Part shown: piece after piece, positions 1 to 7,999 of the stretch | Layout: the number at the start of each line of letters is the position of its first letter | How positions within the stretch are numbered: position 1 is the first letter of the stretch | Assembly: GCF_000226565.1 (NCBI RefSeq) | Contig: NC_016041.1 | Location: forward strand, 3,162,001-3,226,000 | Reading direction: 5' to 3' | Length of the DNA: 64,000 nucleotides | Origin: Glaciecola nitratireducens FR1064 | Lineage (GTDB): Bacteria; Pseudomonadota; Gammaproteobacteria; Enterobacterales; Alteromonadaceae | Notes under the pieces: generated by a model | What the model was told of the DNA's origin: nothing | Database searches by the model: none | Seen by the model: only the letters and a program-made list of their open reading frames with translations | Program-made: the position numbers and the translations under genes

Positions 1-5
1 AAACT

Positions 6-36
6 AGACACACCTGTTTCACAATAAGGTGTGTCT
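6..36. repeat. Inverted pair of the GGTGTGTC element before the aldehyde dehydrogenase gene
   Basis: AGACACACCT (6-15) and AGGTGTGTCT (27-36) are perfect 10-base inverted arms around an 11-base loop. The pair ends 19 bases before the ATG at 56, so it probably lies in the 5' leader or promoter of the next gene, or terminates a gene left of the window. The core is the same one dispersed through the rest of the window. Confidence 0.85.
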
Positions 37-55
37 TTATAAAAGGACAATAATC

Positions 56-1492
56 ATGACAAAGCTAGCGAAACAATATCCCTACTATCTTGCAAACAAA
101 GCTGTGTTTGCCAATCAAGACTTAGAAGTAACTAACAAATATACAGGCGAAGTCGCCACAACGGTTGCGCTGGCTGACGCAGAGATAATAGATAAAGCCA
201 TTGATGCGGCTGAAAAAAGTCAGAAAATTCTGAATAAGATGCCTCCTTACAAGCGCCAACAAATATTAGAGCACTGCGTAACAAGATTTAAAGAACGATT
301 TGATGAGCTCGCTTATGCTTTGTGTATCGAAGCAGGAAAACCGATTAAAGATGCGCGCGGCGAAGTAACAAGGCTAATTGACACCTTTAAAATTGCTGCT
401 GAAGAGTCAGTACGAATTGAAGGAGCGGTAATTAACTTAGAAATTACCGAGAGAGCAAAAGGATACCAAGGACAATACAAGAAAGTACCGATTGGCCCTT
501 GTTCATTCATTTCGCCCTTCAATTTTCCTTTAAACTTAGCCGCTCACAAAGTCGCACCTGCGATTGCTGCTGGTTGTGCTTTTGTATTAAAGCCTGCAAG
601 CAGAACGCCAATAGGAGCGCTCATTATTGGTGAAGTACTTGCCGAGACAGACTTACCCGACGGTGCATTTTCAATACTCCCTTGTAGCAGAGATGGCGCA
701 GATCTATTCACAACTGACGACCGCTTCAAGCTATTAAGCTTTACAGGTTCACCAAGCGTAGGTTGGGAACTGAAAGCAAAAGCGGGCAAAAAGCCTGTCA
801 TCTTAGAATTAGGCGGCAACGCTGGCTGCATAGTCGACCATGATACCGATCTTGATGACGCTATCGAACGAATCGTCTTTGGTGCTTATTATCAATCAGG
901 CCAGAGCTGTATTAGTGTGCAGCGGATTTTCATTCATGAATCAATATATGAAAAATTCAAAGCTGCTTATAAAGAAAAAGTGGCGAACTTGGTTCACGGT
1001 GATCCTCTAAACGAAGATACATTCATCGGTCCAATGATTTCTGAATCAGAAGCTAAACGTCTTGAAGGCTGGATAAAAAATGCAGTTAACGCCGGAGCAA
1101 AACTGCTCTGTGGCGGCTCAAGAGAGGGACTTATGCTGCAAGCCGCATTGCTTGAAGACGTGCCTAGAGACTGCGAAATAAATGCCGAGGAAGCATTTGG
1201 CCCGGTATCTACCATTGCGCCGTTTTCCGATTTCGATGAAGCGTTAAAACAAGTCAACGATAGTCAATTCGGTTTGCAAGCGGGTATCTTTACAAAAGAC
1301 ATTTACAAAGCTCATAAAGCTTGGGATGAACTAGATGTAGGTGGCGTAGTTATTGGTGATGTGCCTAGCTGGCGTGTTGATAATATGCCATACGGAGGAG
1401 TAAAAGAATCAGGGCTCGGTCGCGAAGGTATCAAGTATGCGATAGAAGACATGACTGAGATTAGGTTAATGGTTTTGCGCACACCGCAATAG
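56..1492 (+). CDS. NAD(P)-dependent aldehyde dehydrogenase family protein
   Basis: This cytosolic enzyme should oxidise an aldehyde to an acid using NAD(P)+. At 478 residues it has the usual family length. Visible are the FNFPLN segment, the LELGGN motif carrying the general-base glutamate, and the catalytic cysteine in SGQSCISVQR. The C-terminal PYGGVKESGLGREG motif is also typical. ATG 56 is chosen because AAAGGA lies about 8 bases upstream; the longer reading from GTG 29 would start inside the inverted repeat. The overall look is of the lactaldehyde or succinate-semialdehyde dehydrogenase branch, but the substrate cannot be told. It stands alone, followed by a hairpin terminator. Confidence 0.9.
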   Translation: MTKLAKQYPYYLANKAVFANQDLEVTNKYTGEVATTVALADAEIIDKAIDAAEKSQKILNKMPPYKRQQILEHCVTRFKERFDELAYALCIEAGKPIKDARGEVTRLIDTFKIAAEESVRIEGAVINLEITERAKGYQGQYKKVPIGPCSFISPFNFPLNLAAHKVAPAIAAGCAFVLKPASRTPIGALIIGEVLAETDLPDGAFSILPCSRDGADLFTTDDRFKLLSFTGSPSVGWELKAKAGKKPVILELGGNAGCIVDHDTDLDDAIERIVFGAYYQSGQSCISVQRIFIHESIYEKFKAAYKEKVANLVHGDPLNEDTFIGPMISESEAKRLEGWIKNAVNAGAKLLCGGSREGLMLQAALLEDVPRDCEINAEEAFGPVSTIAPFSDFDEALKQVNDSQFGLQAGIFTKDIYKAHKAWDELDVGGVVIGDVPSWRVDNMPYGGVKESGLGREGIKYAIEDMTEIRLMVLRTPQ

Positions 1493-1537
1493 CAAGCAGG
1501 CGGAACTTACATCAATGATGTGAGATTCTGCACAAGG

Positions 1538-1576
1538 AATGCGACTCATATCAAGATGGACTTAGAGTCGCATTTT
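1538..1576 (+). terminator. Probable terminator after aldehyde dehydrogenase
   Basis: AATGCGACTC (1538-1547) pairs with GAGTCGCATT (1565-1574) across a 17-base loop, followed by a short T run. It sits 46 bases past the stop codon. The long loop and weak T tract lower confidence. Confidence 0.5.
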
Positions 1577-1654
1577 CATTTCAGCTAAACTTGTATGCAA
1601 GCACAGATTACGATTGGGCTTGCATTACATTACTCTGTTTTTGTTCCCTTTATT

Positions 1655-2491
1655 TCAACTATCCGGCTCTACATGCACAGTTGTGTCGTGAATATTGAAC
1701 TGTTGCGCTAACATATTCTCAATCTGGTCAGCAATATTGTGAGACTCAAGCAACGATAGTTTAGCCTCCACAGCAACCGTAACATCAGCGAAGTGTTGCT
1801 TTCCCATACTTCGTATTCTGAGTTTTTTCACCGACGTAACATTAACTAATTGCTTAATGCTTTTTTTTACAACACCGTGATCAAAGTGACTTTGATCCAC
1901 TAAAATAGGCACCGCTTTTGAAAATAAACGATACGCTAGTACACCAATCATAACCGCCACAATGAGCGCAAACAAAGTATCAACCCAGTACAAGCCCAAA
2001 GCAGCTAGTTGCCATCCGACAATAGCAGCAACCGACGTTAGGACATCACTAAACGTGTGACTGGCATCAGCATGCAAGAGATCTGATTTAAGTTTCTTGG
2101 CCCAATACCTCTCCCAAAGGGATAGCGTTAAATTAATGACAACAGCAACAACGAGCACAATCAAACCGACCTTGTTTTGCTCAACTACGTCTGACGACCT
2201 AGAAATTGCCCTAATTACCACTTCAATAGCAACAACAAAAAGTAATGTTGCCAAAAAAAATACCGCTAGTTGTTCAAACTTTTGATGACCATAGTGGTGA
2301 TCATCGTCCGCTGGTTTTTCGCTCATTCTAATTGCTAAAAAAGCAACGACGTTGTTAATAAGATCAGTAAACGAATGCAGAGCATCTGCCGTAAGTGCCG
2401 CCGAACCCGTAATTATGCCGACGATAAGTTTAGTCACAATCATCAATAGGTTAACCAGACCTTCTATAATGAGCACGCGTTTTACATTCAT
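1655..2491 (-). CDS. Cation diffusion facilitator family metal efflux protein (FieF-like)
   Basis: A 278-residue inner-membrane antiporter expected to export divalent metal (Zn2+, perhaps Fe2+) against protons. The PADDDHHYGHQKFE segment after TM2 and a C-terminal cytoplasmic domain follow the FieF layout. The transport-site residues read H39-x3-D43 in TM2 and H145-x3-D149 in TM5. E. coli FieF has Asp-Asp in TM2, so the HD-HD set here looks more like zinc CDFs. It is divergent from rsuA, and a perfect FNR-type box lies in the shared upstream region. Confidence 0.88.
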   Translation of the reverse strand: MNVKRVLIIEGLVNLLMIVTKLIVGIITGSAALTADALHSFTDLINNVVAFLAIRMSEKPADDDHHYGHQKFEQLAVFFLATLLFVVAIEVVIRAISRSSDVVEQNKVGLIVLVVAVVINLTLSLWERYWAKKLKSDLLHADASHTFSDVLTSVAAIVGWQLAALGLYWVDTLFALIVAVMIGVLAYRLFSKAVPILVDQSHFDHGVVKKSIKQLVNVTSVKKLRIRSMGKQHFADVTVAVEAKLSLLESHNIADQIENMLAQQFNIHDTTVHVEPDS

Positions 2492-2593
2492 TTATCTCGG
2501 CCTAGTGATAATTCTGATAGAAAATAAGCATCGCTTGTTTGATAGTAAGCATAACAACCCAAGCGATAATACAGCGTTACAAAAGTAGTGTGA

Positions 2594-2607
2594 TTGATGC
2601 TGATCAA
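2594..2607. promoter_or_regulatory. Perfect FNR/Anr-type box between CDF gene and rsuA
   Basis: TTGATGCTGATCAA matches the FNR consensus TTGAT-N4-ATCAA at all ten specified bases. It is centred about 109 bases upstream of the CDF start and 120 bases upstream of the rsuA start, so either divergent gene could be the target. Confidence 0.55.
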
Positions 2608-2720
2608 GCCCTTCCAACTAAGTTTTACTATATTTGTTCATATGACAATAATCAGCCGTTGACAGTTAACATATCGAAAAGCTAAGGTCTTGTCCTTTAT
2701 TATCCTTGCTATTACTTACC

Positions 2721-3410
2721 ATGCGCCTCGATAAATTTGTTTGCAAAAGTACAGAGTTGACAAAAAGCCAAGCAATCGAATGTATCAAGCTTGGAGAGAT
2801 ATACGTGAATGGCAAAGTCATCACGAATGGAGCGACTCAGGTTCATGAAAGTAATAAGGTAGCCTGGAATGAGCAAACGCTAAAAGCACGCGGTTTTCGT
2901 TATATTTTGATGCATAAACCAGCCAATACGATTTGCTCAAATGTTGATGAAGTCTATCCCTCAGTGTTCAATTATCTACCCGTTGAAAAGCTCTCAGAAC
3001 TTCATATTGCCGGACGTTTAGATGCCGATACAACCGGATTAATTTTGATTACTGATGACGGCCGCTGGTCATTTTCTATTACCAGGCCATCGCGAAATTG
3101 CCCTAAAGTGTATCGAGTTCACTTGTCAAAAGAACTAACAGCCGATGCTGCTATCGCATTAAAAAAAGGTGTGCAGTTGCAAGGAGAGCAACAATTAACA
3201 CGGCCTGCAACTTTACAAAAAATCGGTTCGCGTGAAGCATTGCTGACCATTACAGAAGGTAAGTTTCACCAGGTAAAGCGCATGTTTGCTGCTGTCGGTA
3301 ATCGCGTGGTTTCGCTTCACAGAGAAAGAATTGGAGATATTCATCTTGATGTTGAAGTGGGTCAGTGGCGTTATTTAACGGATGATGAAGTGAAGTCTTT
3401 TGTAAACTAA
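2721..3410 (+). CDS. rsuA: 16S rRNA pseudouridine(516) synthase
   Basis: It isomerises uridine 516 of 16S rRNA during 30S assembly. The 229 residues match the family length (231 in E. coli). An S4-like RNA-binding domain (MRLDKF..., residues 1-60) precedes the synthase domain with the catalytic aspartate in AGRLDADTTGL, followed by the conserved KFHQVKRMFAAVGN segment. ATG 2721 begins the typical MRLDKF; the TTG at 2706 would only add five residues. No strong ribosome-binding site is visible. Confidence 0.93.
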   Translation: MRLDKFVCKSTELTKSQAIECIKLGEIYVNGKVITNGATQVHESNKVAWNEQTLKARGFRYILMHKPANTICSNVDEVYPSVFNYLPVEKLSELHIAGRLDADTTGLILITDDGRWSFSITRPSRNCPKVYRVHLSKELTADAAIALKKGVQLQGEQQLTRPATLQKIGSREALLTITEGKFHQVKRMFAAVGNRVVSLHRERIGDIHLDVEVGQWRYLTDDEVKSFVN

Positions 3411-3751
3411 ATTGAAGCCAATATTTGCAAAATAAAATACTAAAAGTCTGTTTTATCCCTCGCATAGAGAGTGACAAAGCAGTTGACGGTGCATTAGCTT
3501 CGGCTAGAAAGAACTGAGATAAAATACAACGATAAAGGTGTATTTTTGAAACATTCGCTCACTCTCCGTATGCCCTCACCACGCCTAATACCTTTTAAGA
3601 CCTTATCTCTTATTGTTTAAAAAACTGCATAAACCCAAACTCATCGTTTTTTACGATTAGAACAACTGGTTTTACTTATTGTCTTTTGGTATATCTTATA
3701 ACTATTATAAGTTTGTCCTTTGGCACAACTTACAATATTTGGAGAATACAA
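3411..3751. other. Gene-free stretch
   Basis: About 340 AT-rich bases between rsuA and the peroxiredoxin gene. I see no convincing ORF, hairpin or copy of the dispersed element; it presumably holds the peroxiredoxin promoter. Confidence 0.5.
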
Positions 3752-4402
3752 ATGAGTGATACAAATGAAAAAACAACGCAGTTTCCGCAACTAAATAAGC
3801 CTGCACCCTACTTCGATGCAAAAACAACACACGGTCAACGTACATTAGAAGATTATAAAGGAAAGTGGCTGGTACTTTTCTCTCATCCTGCAGACTTTAC
3901 ACCTGTTTGCACCACTGAGTTTATTGCGTTTGCTGGTGTCGCGAAAGAATTTGCGGACATGAATACTGAACTATTAGGCTTATCAATTGATAGTGTTCAC
4001 GCTCACATTGCATGGGTGCTTAACATTAAAGAGAAATTCAATGTCGATATCCCTTTCCCAATTATTGCCGATCTATCCATGGATATAGCAAACTCATATG
4101 GCATGGTTCAGTCGGGCGCTAGCGATACTTCAGCAGTGCGTGCTACCTTTATTATTGACCCAGAAGGTATATTGAGAGCAATGGTCTACTACCCAATGAG
4201 TAATGGGCGCAGTGTTGATGAGTTTGTGAGACTGGTTAAAGCAATGCAAACTAGCGATGCTAATTCAGTAGCAACCCCAGAGAACTGGAAAGAAGGTGAA
4301 GAGGTGATTGTCCCGCCGCCACATACTGTCGCCGATGCTAATGGCCGAAAAGAGAAAGGCTATAACTATGTTGATTGGTATTTCAGCAAAAAATCGTTGT
4401 AA
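3752..4402 (+). CDS. 1-Cys peroxiredoxin (Prx6-type)
   Basis: A 216-residue thiol peroxidase that reduces hydrogen peroxide or organic peroxides in the cytosol. The peroxidatic cysteine is C53 in HPADFTPVCTTEF. No other cysteine occurs, so it is a 1-Cys enzyme needing an external thiol; the long C-terminal extension after the thioredoxin fold agrees with the Prx6 group. ATG 3752 is chosen over the upstream ATG 3686 because GGAG lies 8 bases before it and the extra 22 residues look non-native. It is distinct from the AhpC/AhpF pair at the right end of the window. Confidence 0.9.
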   Translation: MSDTNEKTTQFPQLNKPAPYFDAKTTHGQRTLEDYKGKWLVLFSHPADFTPVCTTEFIAFAGVAKEFADMNTELLGLSIDSVHAHIAWVLNIKEKFNVDIPFPIIADLSMDIANSYGMVQSGASDTSAVRATFIIDPEGILRAMVYYPMSNGRSVDEFVRLVKAMQTSDANSVATPENWKEGEEVIVPPPHTVADANGRKEKGYNYVDWYFSKKSL

Positions 4403-4414
4403 CCAAGACCGATT

Positions 4415-4450
4415 GAGTCCGAGACCTATCTCGGACTCCTCACCTTTTTT
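4415..4450 (+). terminator. Terminator after peroxiredoxin
   Basis: GAGTCCGAGA (4415-4424) and TCTCGGACTC (4429-4438) form a perfect 10-bp stem with a 4-base loop. Six T residues begin at 4445, a few bases after the stem. Confidence 0.8.
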
Positions 4451-4594
4451 GCTGCACCCTGCAGCTTTTCTAACGATGCCGTCTCAGATTTATTTAAAGG
4501 AATTCGTGGCACTGAACTATGGCCTCAAACTTGCTAAACAATGTTTACTATATTACCGACATACAAGCATCGTATATAAGGCAAAGGAAAAATC

Positions 4595-5017
4595 ATGAAA
4601 GCAAAACTAGTTATTGGATTGTTGTTGGTCAGCTCAGCTGCTCTAGCAAGTGATGAAAACATTGCGTCAACGGACGCGCGAACACCGATTAATTTGAACG
4701 TTCAGCAAAAAGATTTTGTTCTGGAACGGATGCGTCGGATGTTAGAAACACTAACCGGTATCCAGCAATCTTTAGTGCAAGGATCACCAGAAAAAGTGGA
4801 TAATTTAGTAAGCTTACTATTTGAATATACGAGAGAAAATCATCCTGATGGTTTACATGACTCAATGCCAGTTGGATTTCAACAAATGAGCAAACAAATG
4901 AACAGTCAATGGAAAGCGCTAGCCAAAGAAAATACAGATGCGGTGCTAATACAAAAAGAAATTGTGACAATTATGTCTACATGCAACGCGTGCCACCGCT
5001 CATATAGAATTGAGTAG
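4595..5017 (+). CDS. Putative periplasmic cytochrome c'/c556-like haem protein
   Basis: A 140-residue protein with a Sec signal peptide (MKAKLVIGLLLVSSAALA, cleavage near ALA-S). A helical body ends in a single C-terminal CNACHRSYR, which is the CxxCH haem-binding motif with the following residues seen in cytochrome c'/c556 proteins. It likely binds one covalent haem c in the periplasm for electron transfer or gas binding. A ribosome-binding stretch AAGGAAAA precedes the ATG. No cytochrome partner is adjacent. Fold assignment is from the motif position and length only. Confidence 0.7.
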   Translation: MKAKLVIGLLLVSSAALASDENIASTDARTPINLNVQQKDFVLERMRRMLETLTGIQQSLVQGSPEKVDNLVSLLFEYTRENHPDGLHDSMPVGFQQMSKQMNSQWKALAKENTDAVLIQKEIVTIMSTCNACHRSYRIE

Positions 5018-5281
5018 CTTTTGCGTTAGGCGAACAAGATGAGACAGAACGCAAGAATCGTTTGAATGGTGTCGAATATGTCATTCTTATTGTCGAATTT
5101 GTCATTTTTAAAGTAAATAAAATTAGAAATTTTCGCTAGGTTTTAAAAATATTCTATAAATCAACCGTATTTCACTCTTTTAAATGTGGTACAGCAATTG
5201 CTAAACGCCTATGCAACCTGCAAAAAATTAGCCTTATGAGGCACATTTTTCAAGCCGACAAACCAGACAAGAGAGCATCCC

Positions 5282-5968
5282 ATGAAAAAATTAATTGCGC
5301 TGAGCACGATTTTATTGACTCTATTTATCCTAAACGCGTGCGGCGGAAGCTCAAACTATACACCCCCACTAGTCGAAGTTGACTTAGATGGTTCAACCAC
5401 AATTAACTCCAATACACTTGCCAGCAACCTCAATAATATTCTGCCAAGTGATTTATCAGCTGCTGAAGAGGAAAGCCTAGCCTTTATGCGAGAAGAGGAA
5501 AAGCTAGCCAGAGATGTATATACCGCCCTACATAACATATACGGGCAAAAGATATTTACTAATATTGCTGCAAGTGAGCAAACCCACACAGACGCTGTTC
5601 TTGCGCTTATTGAACGATATGAATTAGTCGATCCAATGCAAACTGATACTTTTGGCATATTTGTCAATAGTGAACTGCAACTCATCTACGATACGCTGGT
5701 AACATCAGGCTCAATTTCACTGTTAGAGGGTTTATTTGTTGGTGCTACCGTTGAGGAGTTAGATATTTATGACCTACAAAACCAAAAAGACAATGTAATT
5801 GATAACGCTGACATTATTTACGTTTACGATAACTTGTTGAAGGGCTCTCGCAATCATCTGCGCTCGTTTGATAAGCAAATCAAAAATAATGGTGGGGTTT
5901 ATACTCCGGTTTATATTAGCCAAGAGCTATACGACAGTATTATTAACTCTTCAATAGAAAGAAACTAG
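5282..5968 (+). CDS. DUF2202 domain lipoprotein
   Basis: A 228-residue protein with a lipoprotein signal peptide ending in the lipobox LNAC (Cys about residue 20). It then has a low-complexity linker and a DUF2202 domain from about residue 58, starting LSAAEEESLAFMREEEKLARD. The Glu-rich helices (EEEKLARDVY, then AASEQTHTDAVLALIERY) resemble ferritin-like metal-binding helices. Its function is unknown; it should be anchored in the envelope. It is monocistronic by spacing. Confidence 0.85.
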   Translation: MKKLIALSTILLTLFILNACGGSSNYTPPLVEVDLDGSTTINSNTLASNLNNILPSDLSAAEEESLAFMREEEKLARDVYTALHNIYGQKIFTNIAASEQTHTDAVLALIERYELVDPMQTDTFGIFVNSELQLIYDTLVTSGSISLLEGLFVGATVEELDIYDLQNQKDNVIDNADIIYVYDNLLKGSRNHLRSFDKQIKNNGGVYTPVYISQELYDSIINSSIERN

Positions 5969-6068
5969 TATGAAAAGGCGTTCATTATTGCTCGAATTAG
6001 ATTGCTGTTTCCTCTTGACAGAGGCTAACTTAGCGCTGCGGTTTTGCCAAAAAGAACAGTCGTAAATA

Positions 6069-6920
6069 TTAACAATACTGAAAGTGTTCCATATATCCAG
6101 ATAAGCCAGTATTGTGATTATTCTCAAATGCAATGAGTTCATCATAACAGTAGCTTGGGCCCTGTTTACACGCGTAACTACTGCCTATGTAACAATGACC
6201 ACAAAGACCGACACCACAGCGCATCCTGCGCTCAATAGACAGCCAAATATCTGAGCTTTCAAAACCTAAACCTAAGCACATTTTTGCAATATCTTTCATC
6301 ATCGCTTCAGGTCCACAAGTGAGCAGCATATTAGGCTGGCGATGACATTGACTTAATACAGTAGAAAGATATTGCGTCGGTAGTCCAGAATGGCCCCTAT
6401 CACCTTGAGTATCGAGTGTTTCAAATACCTTAATTTTTGAATTCCAGCGAGCCCTTTCCTGTTTTAGCACTTGCGACTCTTTGTCTCGAGCAGCATATAA
6501 AAGCGTGACCGAAGCAGCTCTACCGGCCTCTATTAAATAATCAATTGCGGTTGAAACTGGCGCTAAACCACATCCACCAGCCACAATTAGCACTTCTTTT
6601 TGGTGTATTTGTGCCACTGGCCAACCATTACCATGAGGTCCGTTGTATCCCAAAAGGTCCCCTTTCTTTAAGGTGAATAATTTATCAGTTAATTTTCCTA
6701 CCTTTCTAATAAGCGCCGTAAAGCGACCTTGATTATCGGGAAGTGAAGTATACGTAAATGGCGCTAATCCTGCGCCTGGAACAGTCAACATAAAAAATTG
6801 CCCAATCGCAATAGGCTCTTTATGTGCAAAGCCTTTAGGCTCAAAAGTAAAATGTCGACTGTCTGTTCCATCTTCATAAAAATCGACTATGCGAATAGTT
6901 TTCGGAGTTAATTGCAGCAT
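6069..6920 (-). CDS. FAD/NAD(P)-binding electron-transfer subunit (HydG/AsrB-like)
   Basis: A 283-residue ferredoxin-reductase-like subunit expected to pass electrons between NAD(P)H and the Fe-S subunit encoded just upstream. N-terminal FAD-binding barrel with APFTYTSLP, then the nucleotide-binding segment IVAGGCGLAPV. The C-terminal cysteine cluster CGVGLCGHCYIGSSYACKQG binds [2Fe-2S], as in sulfhydrogenase gamma and anaerobic sulfite reductase B. Its start overlaps the previous gene by 13 bases, indicating translational coupling. The physiological direction and NAD versus NADP preference cannot be read. Confidence 0.85.
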   Translation of the reverse strand: MLQLTPKTIRIVDFYEDGTDSRHFTFEPKGFAHKEPIAIGQFFMLTVPGAGLAPFTYTSLPDNQGRFTALIRKVGKLTDKLFTLKKGDLLGYNGPHGNGWPVAQIHQKEVLIVAGGCGLAPVSTAIDYLIEAGRAASVTLLYAARDKESQVLKQERARWNSKIKVFETLDTQGDRGHSGLPTQYLSTVLSQCHRQPNMLLTCGPEAMMKDIAKMCLGLGFESSDIWLSIERRMRCGVGLCGHCYIGSSYACKQGPSYCYDELIAFENNHNTGLSGYMEHFQYC

Positions 6921-7990
6921 ACTTGATCAATCCTTTTCATAACAGAATGGACACCAATTGTGCCTGGGCAAGTTTGCTCACACCGCCCACATCCGACGCA
7001 ACCATATCGATTAAACTGGGGAAGGTATTCGTCCGAAAACTTATGAAACCAAAACCGTTCTACTCTTTGAGCTGCATTACTACTGGGGTTATGCTGGCTA
7101 GCCTCACGCTGAAATGATTCAAATAGGCACGAATCCCAAAGGCGGACTGTTTTTGATTGCGCCGTTCCTGAACGCGCTGTGTTAGCAGCTGGCTCTGGTT
7201 CAATAACTTCAAAAGTACTATAACAAGAGCACGTGGGACAAAGGCTTGTGCAACCCGAGCAACTCAAACATCTAACACTCAATTCCTCCCATAATTCAGC
7301 CGGAATTGAGTTATCGTTTAGGTACTCAATTGCATTGGTAATATAGCCAAAGTCGGCAAACTTAGAACGTACTTTATGACCTAGTTTGGTTCGCAATTTT
7401 AGGTGCTCTTTTTCCGCTTTTTCGAGCTCAATATGCTGCAAGCTATGTGCGCCTTTTTCGCTCGTTGCAACAATAAGCCACTGAGATATATTTGATTGTT
7501 CATAAGTGTTCAAACGGCTTACTATCAAATCTGAAGTTTCACTATTAACATGTGGGCCAGCATTCACCTCTGGACAAAAACCGTTTTCACAAGGAGCCTC
7601 GCAATCAATGCCAACCAACAGCACACTATTGCGCCTTTTCTGATAGTAAGGGTCGTGTCTGAAAAACTGATCTTGGTATGCGATTGCCGTTAAATCGCAA
7701 GCTTGAACTCCCAACAGGACAATGGGTTTAATCTCCGGCTGTATGGTTTCAAAAGTATTTCCATCAAATTTATATAAAGGCTCTTGCTCTGGGAAGAAAA
7801 ATGCCTTCGGAGAGCTCAGCGGCAAATGAGCATGGCCAAACAAAGGCTCAGTAGCCCCTTCATCTGCTTCAGCCCAATACACTTCATTAGTGCTGCCTTT
7901 AGTCAGCTGCACCACTGTGTAATGCTTAGCAAGATGGTTGCTTAATAGGCTTAAATCGTTGAGTAAATAGGCATCGTTAACCATGTTCAT
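6908..7990 (-). CDS. 4Fe-4S dicluster electron-transfer subunit (HydB/AsrA-like)
   Basis: A 360-residue protein resembling the beta subunit of sulfhydrogenases and AsrA of anaerobic sulfite reductase. Two C-terminal cysteine clusters (CLSCSGCTSLCPTCSC and CVGCGRCEQTCPG) should hold two [4Fe-4S] centres linking the flavin subunit to the molybdopterin subunit. The conserved LLGVQACDLTAIAYQD segment lies near residue 95. It follows the formate dehydrogenase gene by 9 bases and overlaps the flavin subunit gene, so all three are one operon. No hydrogenase or sulfite reductase gene is present, so its partner here is the formate-dehydrogenase-like protein. Confidence 0.85.
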   Translation of the reverse strand: MNMVNDAYLLNDLSLLSNHLAKHYTVVQLTKGSTNEVYWAEADEGATEPLFGHAHLPLSSPKAFFFPEQEPLYKFDGNTFETIQPEIKPIVLLGVQACDLTAIAYQDQFFRHDPYYQKRRNSVLLVGIDCEAPCENGFCPEVNAGPHVNSETSDLIVSRLNTYEQSNISQWLIVATSEKGAHSLQHIELEKAEKEHLKLRTKLGHKVRSKFADFGYITNAIEYLNDNSIPAELWEELSVRCLSCSGCTSLCPTCSCYSTFEVIEPEPAANTARSGTAQSKTVRLWDSCLFESFQREASQHNPSSNAAQRVERFWFHKFSDEYLPQFNRYGCVGCGRCEQTCPGTIGVHSVMKRIDQVCCN

Positions 7991-7999
7991 TCCTTTGGC

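Noticed and set aside
4308-4598. 96-codon frame across the end of the peroxiredoxin gene
   Set aside because: It is out of frame with the peroxiredoxin, runs through its terminator and overlaps the next gene's start.
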